Of a stretch of 42,988 nt of DNA, positions 16,246-25,508 are shown in pieces. Position 1 is the stretch's first letter; each line of letters starts with the position of its first letter. The notes beneath the pieces were generated by a model. It was given only the letters and a program-made list of their open reading frames with translations, had not been told where the DNA came from and did not search any database. This DNA comes from Chroococcus sp. FPU101 (GTDB lineage Bacteria > Cyanobacteriota > Cyanobacteriia > Cyanobacteriales > Microcystaceae): contig NZ_BLJI01000037.1 in assembly GCF_017312365.1 (NCBI RefSeq), forward strand, positions 1 to 42,988, given 5' to 3'. A program made the position numbers and the translations under genes.

Positions 16246-16647
16246 TCGTGGTCAAGCAGAGTCTTAACATCTGGTAAAAATCAGGGCTAATAACTCACGT
16301 CGTCTTATGACTAGAAACCTTTCTGGTGAAATAAACCGACCTCTGAGGGTATAAGGTTAAGATTTCTTCACTTGGCGACCGTGACTAAAAATCATGGGCT
16401 GCTTTTGAGATACTGAAGTTTAATCCTTTAAGTCTTGTAAGCGTTAAGGCCAATCTATATTGTAACCAGGCCAACAAAATAAACTTATATTTTAAATCCT
16501 GGAAGCCACCCGTTGTTATTACCTAACAGATTAAAAAGGTAAAACGCCTGAGAACGCAAGTTAAACAAGTGGGGATAATTATTCTCACTGATTTAGTTGT
16601 GTTACTCAATTTTCATTATGTCGTTTAGTAAGTAAAAGGGAAAACCA
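16246..16647 (+). promoter_or_regulatory. Long 5' leader of rplC, possible autoregulatory RNA
   Basis: About 400 nt lie between the predicted start site and the rplC GTG and hold no convincing ORF. GC content is higher than in the AT-rich DNA further upstream. Two hairpins can be drawn: TTACCT (16519-16524) with AGGTAA (16537-16542), extendable to about 9 bp with a bulge, and a 9-bp stem with two G-U pairs (16568-16576 with 1681-16589, i.e. 16581-16589) capped by AATT. Bacterial ribosomal operons are often autoregulated through such leaders (L4 in E. coli). I recognise no named Rfam class, so ligand and mechanism are unknown. Confidence 0.4.
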
Positions 16648-17286
16648 GTGGCTGTCGGTATCCTTGGTACAAAACTGGGCATGACCCAAATTTTCGACTC
16701 AGAAAGCGGAATAGCAATCCCCGTGACTGTAGTCCAAGCAGGGCCATGTATTATTACCCAGGTCAAAACAAAAGAAACAGATGGATATAACTCCATCCAA
16801 GTTGGTTACAGAGAAACAAAAGAAAAAGCCCTCAATAAACCTCAACTCGGTCATCTCAAAAAATCGGGTGCTGCACCGTTGCGTCATCTAAAAGAATATC
16901 GCTTAGATGATCCAAACCAGTATCAACTCGGAGATGCCATTAAAGCAGATCTCTTTAATGTGGGCGATTTTGTTGATGTAGCAGGTACAACTATCGGTAG
17001 AGGGTTTGCTGGCTATCAAAAGCGTCATAACTTCAAGCGTGGACAAATGGCTCACGGTTCTAAAAACCATCGCCTACCAGGATCAACAGGAGCAGGAACA
17101 ACTCCTGGTCGTGTTTACCCAGGAAAACGCATGGCGGGAAGATATGGAGGGACGCAAGTAACCATCCGTAAATTAACCGTCGTCAAAGTTGACATAGAAC
17201 AGAACGTCATTCTGATTAAAGGAGCCGTTCCAGGTAAACCGGGTACCCTATTAGATATCACCCCAGCCAAAAAAGTAGGGAAGTAG
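16648..17286 (+). CDS. rplC: 50S ribosomal protein L3
   Basis: Large-subunit protein that binds 23S rRNA near the peptidyl transferase centre and nucleates assembly. The 212 residues show [14 protein letters not shown] at the N-terminus and the glycine-rich loop region [14 protein letters not shown], then [20 protein letters not shown]. Translation begins at GTG 16648, with AAGGG 11 nt upstream. It is the first gene of the cluster; rpsJ (S10), which precedes rplC in E. coli, is absent, as is usual in cyanobacteria. rplD starts 7 bp after its stop. Confidence 0.98.
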   Translation: MAVGILGTKLGMTQIFDSESGIAIPVTVVQAGPCIITQVKTKETDGYNSIQVGYRETKEKALNKPQLGHLKKSGAAPLRHLKEYRLDDPNQYQLGDAIKADLFNVGDFVDVAGTTIGRGFAGYQKRHNFKRGQMAHGSKNHRLPGSTGAGTTPGRVYPGKRMAGRYGGTQVTIRKLTVVKVDIEQNVILIKGAVPGKPGTLLDITPAKKVGK

Positions 17287-17293
17287 AACACTC

Positions 17294-17926
17294 ATGACTG
17301 AATATACGATTAAAAACTGGCAAGGGGAAGACGTGGGCAATACTTCCTTAGAGTTAAAAGTAGCCAAACCCGAAAACGCGGCTCACATTGTACACCGTGC
17401 GATCGTGCGACATCTGGCCCAAGCGCGTCAAGGCACAGCATCAACAAAAACCCGTGCTGAAGTTCGAGGCGGTGGTCGCAAACCTTGGCGACAAAAAGGA
17501 ACAGGACGGGCGCGTGCTGGTTCGATTCGTTCTCCATTATGGCGGGGTGGTGGTGTCTCCTTTGGGCCTAAACCCAGAGATTACAGCCTGAAAATGAACC
17601 GCAAAGAACGGCAGTTAGCCTTAAGAACCGCTTTAGGCAATCAAGGTGAGCATTTTGTGATTGTCGAAAACTTTATCGAACAAATGACTCAACCTAAAAC
17701 AAAAGAACTCGCCGCCGCTTTAACACGTTGGGGTGTCGAAGGAAAAGACAAAGTTCTAATTATTTTGCCAGAAATCCCGCAAAATGTCTATTTGAGTGCG
17801 CGTAATATCTGCAATGTGAAGCTGATGCGCGCTGATAGTATCAATATCTATGACGTAATGCAAGCCAGCAAAATTATCGCCACCTCCGAAGCACTTGAGA
17901 AAATACAGGAGGTTTACGGTGGGTAG
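17294..17926 (+). CDS. rplD: 50S ribosomal protein L4
   Basis: L4 (210 residues) binds 23S rRNA domain I and extends a loop into the exit tunnel. The loop is visible as [19 protein letters not shown] followed by [11 protein letters not shown]. In several bacteria L4 also represses its own operon, which may be relevant to the long leader here. The coding end overlaps the rplW start by 8 bp, suggesting translational coupling. Starts at ATG 17294. Confidence 0.98.
   Translation: MTEYTIKNWQGEDVGNTSLELKVAKPENAAHIVHRAIVRHLAQARQGTASTKTRAEVRGGGRKPWRQKGTGRARAGSIRSPLWRGGGVSFGPKPRDYSLKMNRKERQLALRTALGNQGEHFVIVENFIEQMTQPKTKELAAALTRWGVEGKDKVLIILPEIPQNVYLSARNICNVKLMRADSINIYDVMQASKIIATSEALEKIQEVYGG
17907..17912 (+). 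promoter_or_regulatory. Shine-Dalgarno that sets the rplW start
   Basis: A perfect AGGAGG lies inside the end of rplD, 6 nt before GTG 17919. This supports GTG 17919 over the in-frame TTG at 17895 as the rplW start. Confidence 0.75.
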
Positions 17927-18242
17927 AAGTCTAGTAGTTAAAACCAACGAAAGAGATTTAGCCGACTTAATTGTGCGGCCAATCGTAACGGAAAAAGCGA
18001 CTACGTTGCTTGAACAAAATAAATACGTCTTTGACGTAACGCCAAAAGCAACCAAACTCGAAATCAAAGCAGCCATTGAAAGCTTATTTGATGTCTCCGT
18101 TACTAAAGTCAATACAATGAATTTGCCGCGCCAGAAAAAACGAGTCGGCAAATTTAACGGTTACAAAACCCAATATAAACGGGCGATCGTAACCTTAAAA
18201 GTAGGTGACTCTCTCAATGAAGCTCTTTTCCCAGAACTATAA
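17919..18242 (+). CDS. rplW: 50S ribosomal protein L23
   Basis: L23 sits at the tunnel exit and docks trigger factor and SRP. The family core is clear ([21 protein letters not shown], cut here at 20 residues, then [16 protein letters not shown] and the basic [10 protein letters not shown] loop). The open frame extends to a TTG at 17895, but AGGAGG at 17907-17912 points to GTG 17919, giving 107 residues, close to the family norm. It overlaps rplD by 8 bp; rplB starts 29 bp later. Confidence 0.95.
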   Translation: MGRSLVVKTNERDLADLIVRPIVTEKATTLLEQNKYVFDVTPKATKLEIKAAIESLFDVSVTKVNTMNLPRQKKRVGKFNGYKTQYKRAIVTLKVGDSLNEALFPEL

Positions 18243-18271
18243 ACTTACAAGAAAAAAATTAAGAAAGAGTC

Positions 18272-19105
18272 ATGGGTATTCGTACATTTAGACCAATTAC
18301 CCCCGGAACTCGTCAGGCCAGTGTCGCCGATTTTGCGGAGATCACAAAAGATAAGCCTGAAAAGTCACTCACGGGATATAAACACAATCGTACTGGACGC
18401 AACAACCGAGGGATCGTTACCAGTCGTCATCGCGGCGGTGGACACAAACGCTTATATCGTGAAATCGATTTTCGCCGAGATAAGCGCGACATTCCCGCAA
18501 AAGTAGCTGCCATTGAATACGATCCCAACCGTAACGCCAGAATCGCCCTTCTTTTTTATCAAGATGGGGAAAAACGCTATATTCTCGCGCCAGCTAACAT
18601 CAAAATCGGCACCACCGTCATCGCAGGGGATAAAGATATACCCTTTGAAATCGGTAATGCCATGCCATTAGGACTCGTTCCCCTAGGTACCGAAGTTCAT
18701 AACATTGAACTCGTAGCAGGTAGAGGTGGCCAAATGGTGCGATCGGCAGGTGCATCAGCCCAAGTCGTCGCTAAAGAAGGAAACTACGTTACGCTAAGAC
18801 TTCCTTCTAAAGAAGTCCGAATGGTTCGTAAAGAATGTTACGCCACCTTGGGTAAAGTCGGAAACACTGACCATCGTAACTTAACCCTTGGTAAAGCAGG
18901 ACGAACCCGCCACATTGGTAAAAGACCTCATGTTAGAGGAAGCGTCATGAACCCTGTCGATCACCCTCATGGTGGTGGTGAAGGACGTGCGCCAATTGGA
19001 AGACCAGGCCCTCGTACTCCTTGGGGTAAACCTGCACTAGGGATGAAGACCCGCAACAAGAAAAAGCGCAGCAGTTCTTTAATTGTTCGTCGTCGCACCA
19101 AGTAG
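18272..19105 (+). CDS. rplB: 50S ribosomal protein L2
   Basis: L2 (277 residues) bridges the subunits and is needed for peptidyl transferase centre assembly. It shows the N-terminal RPITPGTRQ motif, [18 protein letters not shown] and the hallmark C-terminal loop [18 protein letters not shown] with the conserved His, ending in a basic tail ([15 protein letters not shown]). ATG start after AAGAAAGAG. A 58-bp gap separates it from rpsS. Confidence 0.98.
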   Translation: MGIRTFRPITPGTRQASVADFAEITKDKPEKSLTGYKHNRTGRNNRGIVTSRHRGGGHKRLYREIDFRRDKRDIPAKVAAIEYDPNRNARIALLFYQDGEKRYILAPANIKIGTTVIAGDKDIPFEIGNAMPLGLVPLGTEVHNIELVAGRGGQMVRSAGASAQVVAKEGNYVTLRLPSKEVRMVRKECYATLGKVGNTDHRNLTLGKAGRTRHIGKRPHVRGSVMNPVDHPHGGGEGRAPIGRPGPRTPWGKPALGMKTRNKKKRSSSLIVRRRTK

Positions 19106-19163
19106 AGACGTAATATATCACGTCTTTACAATATATTTTTTCTCTTGACATTTTGTATAAATT

Positions 19164-19445
19164 ATGGGTCGTTCTCTAAAAAAAGGGCCATTTGTTGCCC
19201 ACCATCTCCTAGAAAAAATCGAGAAGCTGAACGCAAGAGGCGATAAACAGGTGATTAAAACCTGGTCTAGAGCATCTACCATCCTTCCCGATATGGTCGG
19301 TCATACGATCGCTGTTCATAATGGCAAACAGCACGTACCCGTTTATGTTTCCGAACAAATGGTCGGACACAAACTCGGTGAATTTGCTCCCACTCGCACC
19401 TTTAGAGGTCATGCCAAGAGCGATAAAAAAGCTGGGCGTAAGTAG
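19164..19445 (+). CDS. rpsS: 30S ribosomal protein S19
   Basis: S19 (93 residues) is in the 30S head and contacts S13 and the P-site/A-site tRNA region. Family motifs are [38 protein letters not shown] and [12 protein letters not shown] (each shown in part). No obvious Shine-Dalgarno precedes the ATG. After its stop come 66 bp ending in heptamer repeats before rplV. Confidence 0.98.
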   Translation: MGRSLKKGPFVAHHLLEKIEKLNARGDKQVIKTWSRASTILPDMVGHTIAVHNGKQHVPVYVSEQMVGHKLGEFAPTRTFRGHAKSDKKAGRK

Positions 19446-19473
19446 TTAATAGTGAAAAGAGCAACTCACTAAA

Positions 19474-19508
19474 AACTGATAACTGATAACTGATAACTGG
19501 TAACTGAA
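19474..19508 (+). repeat. Five tandem heptamers directly upstream of rplV
   Basis: Five contiguous 7-nt units (AACTGAT three times, AACTGGT, AACTGAA) end 3 nt before the rplV ATG and occupy the place where a Shine-Dalgarno would lie. They belong to the same period-7 repeat family as the arrays at 3669-3756 and 20630-20671. Confidence 0.85.
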
Positions 19509-19511
19509 AAA

Positions 19512-19871
19512 ATGGCACTAGATACCACCAATGAAGTCAAGGCGATCGCTCGTTATGTTCGGATGTCCCCTTATAAAGTGCGGCGAGTGTTGGATCAAAT
19601 TCGCGGTCGTTCCTACCGAGAAGCCCTAATTATCCTCGAATTCATGCCCTACCGAGCCTGTGACATCATTCTTAAAACATTACGCTCTGCCGTAGCCAAT
19701 GCCGAACATAACGCAGGACTTGATCCCACCACCCTTGTTGTGAGTAAAGCCTTTGCCGATGGCGGCCCTTGCTTAAAACGCTTTCGCGCCAGAGCGCAAG
19801 GACGAGCATACCAAATTCGTAAACCGACTTGCCATATTACCTTGGCCGTCGCTCCGACAACCGAAGACTAA
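19512..19871 (+). CDS. rplV: 50S ribosomal protein L22
   Basis: L22 (119 residues) binds all 23S rRNA domains and lines the exit tunnel with a beta-hairpin. Visible motifs are [38 protein letters not shown] and the C-terminal [19 protein letters not shown]. The ATG at 19512 is preceded by heptamer repeats, not a Shine-Dalgarno, so initiation may depend on coupling or an unstructured upstream region. rpsC follows after 24 bp. Confidence 0.97.
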   Translation: MALDTTNEVKAIARYVRMSPYKVRRVLDQIRGRSYREALIILEFMPYRACDIILKTLRSAVANAEHNAGLDPTTLVVSKAFADGGPCLKRFRARAQGRAYQIRKPTCHITLAVAPTTED

Positions 19872-19895
19872 TTTACACTCGTATTTGAAATCAAA

Positions 19896-20624
19896 ATGGG
19901 ACAAAAAATACATCCATTAGGGTTACGTCTAGGGATCATTAAAGACCACAAATCTTGTTGGTACGCTGATCCTAAACGTTATCCCGACCTACTTCAAGAG
20001 GATCACCGAATTCGACTGTATGTCGATAAAAATCTTAGCAACGCTGGTATTGCCGACGTTCACATTGAGCGAAAAGCCGATCAAATCGACCTCGCCATTC
20101 ATACCGCTAGACCAGGTGTTGTCGTTGGACGCGGTGGGCAAGGTATTGAACAACTCAAACAAGGCTTACAAACCGCGTTAGGGAATGATCGTCAAATTCG
20201 GATTAACGTCGTTGAAGTCGCTCGCGTTGATGCTGATGCTACCTTAATTGCTGAATACATCGCTCAACAACTCGAAAAACGGGTTTCCTTCCGTCGAGTT
20301 GTTCGCCAAGCCATTCAACGGGCGCAAAGAGCCGAAGTCAAAGGTATTAAAGTTCAAATTAGTGGTCGTTTGAACGGGGCTGAAATTGCTAGAACCGAAT
20401 GGGTAAGGGAAGGACGAGTGCCTTTACATACCTTACGGGCTGATATTGATTATTCTTACCGAACCGCTAAAACCACCTATGGAATTTTAGGCGTTAAAGT
20501 TTGGATTTTCAAAGGCGAAATTATCCCCGGTCAAGAAGAAACCAACACCCCCGCACCCGTGGCTACACCCAAACGCCAACGCCGTCGGCAACAATTTGAA
20601 GATCGCTCCAGTAGTGAAAGTTAA
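19896..20624 (+). CDS. rpsC: 30S ribosomal protein S3
   Basis: S3 (242 residues) lies at the mRNA entry of the 30S subunit and helps helicase activity. N-terminal [13 protein letters not shown] and a type II KH domain with the [11 protein letters not shown] loop (from about residue 78) are clear, followed by the C-terminal S3 domain ([20 protein letters not shown]). The last 25 residues are a basic, low-complexity tail ([17 protein letters not shown]). Heptamer repeats fill the spacer to rplP. Confidence 0.98.
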   Translation: MGQKIHPLGLRLGIIKDHKSCWYADPKRYPDLLQEDHRIRLYVDKNLSNAGIADVHIERKADQIDLAIHTARPGVVVGRGGQGIEQLKQGLQTALGNDRQIRINVVEVARVDADATLIAEYIAQQLEKRVSFRRVVRQAIQRAQRAEVKGIKVQISGRLNGAEIARTEWVREGRVPLHTLRADIDYSYRTAKTTYGILGVKVWIFKGEIIPGQEETNTPAPVATPKRQRRRQQFEDRSSSES

Positions 20625-20629
20625 TTAAA

Positions 20630-20671
20630 AACTGCTCACTAATTACTGATTACTGATTACTAATTACTGAC
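20630..20671 (+). repeat. Six tandem heptamers directly upstream of rplP
   Basis: Six contiguous 7-nt units (AACTGCT, CACTAAT, TACTGAT twice, TACTAAT, TACTGAC) fill the rpsC-rplP spacer and end 1 nt before the rplP ATG, leaving no Shine-Dalgarno. Same period and related sequence as 19474-19508. Confidence 0.85.
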
Positions 20672-20672
20672 T

Positions 20673-21092
20673 ATGTTAAGTCCCAGACGAACAAAATTCC
20701 GCAAACAACAACGCGGACGACTGACCGGAATGGCTTATCGTGGCAATACCCTAAACTTTGGAGAATTTGCCCTCCAAGCCACTGAACCCTGTTGGATCAC
20801 AGCCCGCCAAATCGAAGCCGCCCGACGCGCCATGACTCGTTATATTCGTCGGGGTGGGAAAATTTGGATTCGGATTTTTCCTGATAAACCCGTGACCATG
20901 CGTGCAGCAGAAACCCGTATGGGTTCTGGTAAAGGTTCACCCGAATACTGGGTAGCCGTCGTTAAACCAGGGCGAATCATGTTTGAAATTGCGGGGGTTC
21001 CAGAAGAAACGGCTCGCGAAGCCATGCGTCTAGCGGCTCAAAAATTGCCGATTAAGACTAAGTTTATTAGACGCGAGGAGGAATATAGCTAA
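20673..21092 (+). CDS. rplP: 50S ribosomal protein L16
   Basis: L16 (139 residues) helps position A-site tRNA in the large subunit. Motifs: [39 protein letters not shown] and [20 protein letters not shown]. The start follows a heptamer array with no Shine-Dalgarno. rpmC begins 2 bp after the stop, and GAGGAGG near 21075-21081 inside the rplP end serves as its ribosome binding site. Confidence 0.98.
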   Translation: MLSPRRTKFRKQQRGRLTGMAYRGNTLNFGEFALQATEPCWITARQIEAARRAMTRYIRRGGKIWIRIFPDKPVTMRAAETRMGSGKGSPEYWVAVVKPGRIMFEIAGVPEETAREAMRLAAQKLPIKTKFIRREEEYS

Positions 21093-21094
21093 TC

Positions 21095-21328
21095 ATGGCT
21101 CTACCCAAAATCGAAGATGTCAGAAAACTCACTGATGAGCAAATCAGTGATGAAATTATCGAAACCAAGAAAAAACTCTTTCAACTGAGGCTACAGCAAG
21201 CCACCCGACGTTTAGAAAAAGTTCATGAATTTAAACATACTAAACATCGACTTGGCCAACTCCTCACCGTAGAACGTGAACGTCAACTTGGCATTGCTCC
21301 TACGCACCATACCACTCAGGAGAAATAA
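21095..21328 (+). CDS. rpmC: 50S ribosomal protein L29
   Basis: L29 (77 residues) sits beside L23 at the tunnel exit. The two-helix family pattern is visible (LTDEQISDEIIETKKKLFQL, LRLQQATRRLEKVHEFKHTK). The typical RRLIARIKT-type end is replaced by HRLGQLLTVERERQLG, close to cyanobacterial L29. It is tightly packed: 2 bp after rplP and 6 bp before rpsQ. Confidence 0.95.
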   Translation: MALPKIEDVRKLTDEQISDEIIETKKKLFQLRLQQATRRLEKVHEFKHTKHRLGQLLTVERERQLGIAPTHHTTQEK

Positions 21329-21334
21329 CATAAT

Positions 21335-21679
21335 ATGGCAGTAAAAGAAAGAGTGGGAGTTGTCATTAGCGACAAAATGGATAAAACCGTCGTTGTTGCG
21401 ATTGAAAACCGTTCTCCCCACCCAAAATATCAAAAAATCATCGTCAAAACTAAGCATTACAAAGCTCACGACGAAGAAAATCAGTGTAAAACTGGCGATC
21501 GCGTTCGCATTACGGAAACTCGTCCATTGAGTAAAACCAAGCGTTGGGTCGTCGCTGAAATCATTAACCTTCAACGGACGTCTCACGATTTGGACGGGGC
21601 TGACAAGCTAGGCGCGCCAGCTGCCCAGACAGCCCCTGAACTTTTTCCCAATCCGCGTCCTGATTCAGAAACTACATAA
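21335..21679 (+). CDS. rpsQ: 30S ribosomal protein S17 with extended C-terminus
   Basis: S17 binds 16S rRNA helices 7 and 11 early in 30S assembly. The OB-fold core covers about residues 1-82 ([57 protein letters not shown]). At 114 residues it is some 30 longer than usual; the extra segment is Ala/Pro/Asp-rich and looks disordered, and its DNA (about 21590-21676) is clearly more GC-rich than the gene body. AGGAG lies just upstream in the rpmC end. Confidence 0.96.
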   Translation: MAVKERVGVVISDKMDKTVVVAIENRSPHPKYQKIIVKTKHYKAHDEENQCKTGDRVRITETRPLSKTKRWVVAEIINLQRTSHDLDGADKLGAPAAQTAPELFPNPRPDSETT

Positions 21680-21706
21680 GGCATCCGAGCAGCGAGGAAA
21701 TCACCC

Positions 21707-22075
21707 GTGATTCAACAGCAAACCTATCTCAATGTGGCAGACAATAGCGGAGCACGTAAGCTCATGTGTCTGCGAGTTCTTAGTACTGGTAACTGTACTT
21801 ATGGTGGCATTGGTGATGAAATCATCGCCGTCGTCAAAGACGCAATTCCCAATATGCCCGTTAAAAAGTCTGATGTTGTAAAAGCGGTCATTGTCCGCAC
21901 CAAACAAGCCGTTAGACGTGAAAGCGGCATGAGTATTCGCTTTGACGATAACGCGGCAGTCATTATTAACAATGATGGAAACCCCAGAGGAACCCGTGTT
22001 TTTGGCCCCGTAGCGCGGGAATTACGGGACAAAAACTATACAAAAATTGTTTCTTTGGCTCCCGAAGTCATTTAA
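21707..22075 (+). CDS. rplN: 50S ribosomal protein L14
   Basis: L14 (122 residues) forms an intersubunit bridge and is the docking site for RsfS. Family motifs: [38 protein letters not shown] and [19 protein letters not shown]. Initiates at GTG 21707 with GAGGAAA upstream (near 21694). rplX follows after 16 bp. Confidence 0.98.
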   Translation: MIQQQTYLNVADNSGARKLMCLRVLSTGNCTYGGIGDEIIAVVKDAIPNMPVKKSDVVKAVIVRTKQAVRRESGMSIRFDDNAAVIINNDGNPRGTRVFGPVARELRDKNYTKIVSLAPEVI

Positions 22076-22091
22076 TACAAGGGTCTAAATC

Positions 22092-22451
22092 ATGAGTACC
22101 AAAAGTAGCCCAAAAAACGCCAAACCCCAACGCCAGAAAATGCACGTCAAAAAAGGTGACACCGTTCAGGTGATTACAGGACGTGACAAAGGGAAGGTTG
22201 GAGAAATCCTCAAAACTCTTCCTCAAGAAAGTAAAGTGGTCGTTAAAGGTGTGAATATCATTACCAAACACATGAAACCACGTCAAGAAGGTGAATCAGG
22301 GCAGATTCTTACCTATGAAGCCCCAATTCACAGTTCTAACGTGATGCTTTACTCCAACAAAGAAAAAATCGCTAGCCGCATCTGTTATACCTTTACCGAA
22401 GATGGTAAAAAAGTACGGATGCTCAAAAAAACTGGCGAAATCATCGATTAA
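22092..22451 (+). CDS. rplX: 50S ribosomal protein L24
   Basis: L24 (119 residues) is an assembly initiator that binds the 5' end of 23S rRNA. The KOW motif is clear ([19 protein letters not shown]) and is followed by [19 protein letters not shown] and [11 protein letters not shown]. The first 16 residues (to QRQK) are a short basic extension before the KOW domain. rplE starts 41 bp downstream. Confidence 0.97.
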   Translation: MSTKSSPKNAKPQRQKMHVKKGDTVQVITGRDKGKVGEILKTLPQESKVVVKGVNIITKHMKPRQEGESGQILTYEAPIHSSNVMLYSNKEKIASRICYTFTEDGKKVRMLKKTGEIID

Positions 22452-22492
22452 ACCGTTAAAAAAGCTCCTGACCAAGCCCAGGAAAAAAAGCA

Positions 22493-23038
22493 ATGACTCA
22501 ACGACTTAAACAAATTTATCAAGACACCGTTGTACCTAAATTAGTTGAACAATTTGGCTACAAAAACGTTCACGAAATCCCGAAAGTGACAAAAGTCACC
22601 GTTAACCGAGGACTTGGTGAAGCCTCACAAAATGCCAAAGCTCTAGAATCTTCTCTTAAAGAATTGGCGACCATCACTGGACAACAACCCGTAGTGACTC
22701 GTGCTAAAAAAGCGATCGCAGGTTTTAAAATCCGTGAAGGAATGCCCGTCGGCGTAATGGTAACTCTTCGTTCAGAGCGGATGTACGCCTTTTTAGATCG
22801 TTTCATGAATTTAGCCCTACCTCGCATTCGTGACTTTCGTGGCGTGAGTGGCAATAGCTTCGATGGACGAGGCAACTACAGCATCGGCATCCGCGAACAA
22901 TTGATCTTTCCTGAAATTCAATACGATAGCATCGATCAGATTCGGGGGATGGATATTTCGATCATCACCACCGCTAAAACCGATGAAGAAGGCCGCGCCC
23001 TCCTCAAAGAACTGGGTATGCCCTTCCGTACAAATTAA
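22493..23038 (+). CDS. rplE: 50S ribosomal protein L5
   Basis: L5 (181 residues) binds 5S rRNA and contacts P-site tRNA. Motifs: [58 protein letters not shown] and [20 protein letters not shown]. The next gene is rpsH with 26 bp between; rpsN (S14), which intervenes in E. coli, is missing here, as in other cyanobacteria where it maps elsewhere. Confidence 0.98.
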   Translation: MTQRLKQIYQDTVVPKLVEQFGYKNVHEIPKVTKVTVNRGLGEASQNAKALESSLKELATITGQQPVVTRAKKAIAGFKIREGMPVGVMVTLRSERMYAFLDRFMNLALPRIRDFRGVSGNSFDGRGNYSIGIREQLIFPEIQYDSIDQIRGMDISIITTAKTDEEGRALLKELGMPFRTN

Positions 23039-23064
23039 CATGATAGAGAAACCAATAGGTAATA

Positions 23065-23466
23065 ATGGCATCTAACGACACCATCTCTGATATGCTGACT
23101 CGGATTCGCAACGCTTGTTCTGTGCGTCATCCGACAACCTCAATACCAACGACTAAAATGACACTGAGTATCGCTAAAGTTCTCAAAGAAGAAGGCTTCA
23201 TCGAAGACTACTCTGAAACAGGCGAAGGCATCCAAAAACAAATAGTCATCTCTTTAAAATACAAAGGGCGTAACCGTCAACCGATTATTAGCACTCTCAA
23301 ACGAGTCAGTAAACCAGGTTTAAGAGTGTATTCCAACAGCAAAGACCTACCCCGCGTTCTCGGTGGGATTGGAATTGCGATCGTTTCCACCTCTCAAGGC
23401 ATTATGACCGATCGAGAAGCACGGAAGCAAAAAATCGGCGGTGAAGTCCTCTGTTATATCTGGTAA
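23065..23466 (+). CDS. rpsH: 30S ribosomal protein S8
   Basis: S8 (133 residues) binds the central domain of 16S rRNA and, in E. coli, represses the spc operon. Motifs: [32 protein letters not shown] and the C-terminal [20 protein letters not shown] with the LCYIW end. Starts at ATG 23065; rplF begins 24 bp later. Confidence 0.98.
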   Translation: MASNDTISDMLTRIRNACSVRHPTTSIPTTKMTLSIAKVLKEEGFIEDYSETGEGIQKQIVISLKYKGRNRQPIISTLKRVSKPGLRVYSNSKDLPRVLGGIGIAIVSTSQGIMTDREARKQKIGGEVLCYIW

Positions 23467-23490
23467 TTTTGCAACGAGTAACTCAAAACT

Positions 23491-24033
23491 ATGTCTCGTA
23501 TTGGTAAACGACCTATTTCCATCCCTGACAAGGTGACTGTCACGCTTAACGGTTCTCAAATCACCGTTAAAGGGCCAAAAGGCACCTTAGCACGAACCCT
23601 ACCTGATAAAGTCATCTTAGAACAGGAAGGCAACACCATTAATGTGGTGCGTCAAGATGAATCCCGAACCGCTAGGGAAAGACACGGCCTCTGTCGTACT
23701 CTCGTCTCAAACATGGTTGAAGGAGTCTCTAAAGGATTTGAAAAACGCCTCGAAATTCAAGGGGTCGGTTATCGAGCCCAAGCTCAAGGCGGCTCAAAAA
23801 TCATTCTCAACGTCGGCTATAGTAAACCCGTTGAAATGCCGATGCCTGAAGGCGTACAGGTGACTGTCGAAAACAACACCCAAGTCATCGTCAGTGGCAT
23901 CAATAAAGAAGAAGTCGGAAATACCGCCGCGAAAATTCGGGATGTGCGTCCCCCTGAACCATATAAAGGTAAAGGTATTCGCTATCAAGGTGAATTCGTT
24001 CGTCGTAAAGCAGGTAAGACTGGGAAAAAATAA
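23491..24033 (+). CDS. rplF: 50S ribosomal protein L6
   Basis: L6 (180 residues) binds 23S rRNA helix 97 near the factor-binding centre. Two-domain repeat pattern with [49 protein letters not shown] and the signature [20 protein letters not shown]. rplR begins 2 bp after the stop, so the two are likely coupled. Confidence 0.98.
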   Translation: MSRIGKRPISIPDKVTVTLNGSQITVKGPKGTLARTLPDKVILEQEGNTINVVRQDESRTARERHGLCRTLVSNMVEGVSKGFEKRLEIQGVGYRAQAQGGSKIILNVGYSKPVEMPMPEGVQVTVENNTQVIVSGINKEEVGNTAAKIRDVRPPEPYKGKGIRYQGEFVRRKAGKTGKK

Positions 24034-24035
24034 TC

Positions 24036-24398
24036 ATGAAAATGACTCGCAGAGAATCGTTAACCCGTCGCCATCGACGGATTCGCAAAAAAGTCAACGG
24101 CACATCCGAACGTCCTCGCTTGTGCGTTTTTCGGTCAAACAACCATATTTACGCCCAAGTGATCGACGATACGGCTCAACATACTCTAGCCGCCGCTTCG
24201 ACCTTAGAACCCGCATTGAAAGAAAAACTTTCGACGGGTGCCAATTGTGAAGCCAGTGCCGAAGTCGGTCGCTTAGTGGCTCAACGCGCCTTAGAACAAG
24301 GAATCGAACAAGTTGTTTTTGATCGAGGTGGCAACCTTTATCACGGTCGGATCAAATCTTTAGCCGAAGCAGCCCGCGAAGCTGGATTAAATTTCTAA
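24036..24398 (+). CDS. rplR: 50S ribosomal protein L18
   Basis: L18 (120 residues) binds 5S rRNA with L5. Motifs: [38 protein letters not shown], and C-terminal [20 protein letters not shown] with AAREAGLNF. It lies 2 bp after rplF and 14 bp before rpsE. Confidence 0.98.
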   Translation: MKMTRRESLTRRHRRIRKKVNGTSERPRLCVFRSNNHIYAQVIDDTAQHTLAAASTLEPALKEKLSTGANCEASAEVGRLVAQRALEQGIEQVVFDRGGNLYHGRIKSLAEAAREAGLNF

Positions 24399-24412
24399 GA
24401 TTAGGAAAAATT

Positions 24413-24934
24413 ATGGCAAAGCGTCAAAGAAAAAGCATCAAAAAAGAAAAAGAAACCAACTGGCAAGAACGAGTTATCCAAATTCGTCGGGTCAGTAAGG
24501 TCGTCAAAGGCGGTAAAAAACTCAGCTTCCGTGCGATTGTTGTTGTTGGGAATGAAAGCGGCCAAGTCGGCGTAGGTGTTGGAAAAGCCAGTGATGTCAT
24601 CGGTGCTGTTCGTAAAGGTGTAGCAGATGGCAAAAAACAACTCATTGATATCTCCCTCACCAAAGCAAGCTCAATTAGTCACGTCTCTACTGGAGCATCT
24701 GGTGGGGCTAAAGTGATGATGCGTCCTGCGGCTCCTGGTACGGGGGTAATTGCAGGGGGTGCTGTTCGTACTGTTCTAGAACTTGCTGGCGTAAAAAACA
24801 TTCTCGCTAAGCAACTCGGTTCAAATAACCCCCTCAATAATGCTAGAGCCGCGATTAATGCTCTAGAGTCGGTTCGTTCCTTCACTGAAGTCGCTCAAGA
24901 ACGGGGTCTTCCTGTAGAACATCTATATACCTAA
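24413..24934 (+). CDS. rpsE: 30S ribosomal protein S5
   Basis: S5 (173 residues) is near the mRNA entry channel and helps decoding accuracy. The dsRBD-like part is [20 protein letters not shown] and [19 protein letters not shown]; the second domain has [20 protein letters not shown] and [19 protein letters not shown]. rpmD (L30), present after rpsE in E. coli, is absent; rplO follows after 8 bp. Confidence 0.98.
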   Translation: MAKRQRKSIKKEKETNWQERVIQIRRVSKVVKGGKKLSFRAIVVVGNESGQVGVGVGKASDVIGAVRKGVADGKKQLIDISLTKASSISHVSTGASGGAKVMMRPAAPGTGVIAGGAVRTVLELAGVKNILAKQLGSNNPLNNARAAINALESVRSFTEVAQERGLPVEHLYT

Positions 24935-24942
24935 AAAACATC

Positions 24943-25395
24943 ATGCTGAAATTAAACGAATTAGCACCCAAAGAAGGGTCTAAAAAGCGTCGCCGTCGTG
25001 TCGGTCGCGGCATTAGTGCAGGTCAAGGCGCAAGTTGTGGCTTTGGAATGCGGGGACAAAAATCTCGTTCAGGTTCAGGGACAAGACCTGGTTTTGAAGG
25101 GGGTCAAATGCCTCTTTATCGCCGTCTGCCCAAACTAAAACATTTTCCCCTTGTTAATCAGAAGCAATACACCATTATTAATATTGGTAAACTCGCTAAT
25201 TTAGCCACGTCTTCTGAAGTGAATCTTGAAACCTTGATGGCAGAGGGAATTATTACGACGAATGACGGGCCTCTAAAAATCCTTGGACAAGGTGAAATTA
25301 ACGTCGCTTTGTCGGTGAAAGCCGCCGCCTTTACTGAATCGGCAAAAGAAAAAATTACTCAAGCGGGAGGCAGTTGGGAAGTGATCGAAGCCTAA
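24943..25395 (+). CDS. rplO: 50S ribosomal protein L15
   Basis: L15 (150 residues) is a late-assembly 50S protein with a glycine-rich rRNA-binding N-terminus: [40 protein letters not shown] and [21 protein letters not shown] 113-bp gap to secY contains a purine/pyrimidine stem (25396-25403 with 25424-25431) without a T-tract, and GAGGT ahead of secY. Confidence 0.97.
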   Translation: MLKLNELAPKEGSKKRRRRVGRGISAGQGASCGFGMRGQKSRSGSGTRPGFEGGQMPLYRRLPKLKHFPLVNQKQYTIINIGKLANLATSSEVNLETLMAEGIITTNDGPLKILGQGEINVALSVKAAAFTESAKEKITQAGGSWEVIEA

Positions 25396-25508
25396 CCCTT
25401 CTTCAATTGCGTATATCATAAAAAAGAAGGGGAAATATTAAAAAAATATAATCGTTTCCACCACCATCACTTGTCAAGAGAAAAAAAATAAATTAGAGGT
25501 AGCCATTA

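Noticed and set aside
17756-18151. Antisense frame of 131 codons over rplD and rplW
   Set aside because: It is a shadow of highly conserved ribosomal genes with no recognisable protein features.
19441-20672. Reading the heptamer arrays as a CRISPR or minisatellite coding region
   Set aside because: Units are 7 nt, contiguous, without spacers, non-coding, and no cas genes are near.
21212-21586. Antisense frame of 124 codons over rpmC and rpsQ
   Set aside because: Shadow frame rich in Phe/Ser/Asn from antisense Lys/Glu codons; the sense genes are certain.
25396-25431. Stem after rplO (CCCTTCTT with AAGAAGGG) as a terminator
   Set aside because: The loop is about 20 nt and no T-tract follows; secY continues the operon.
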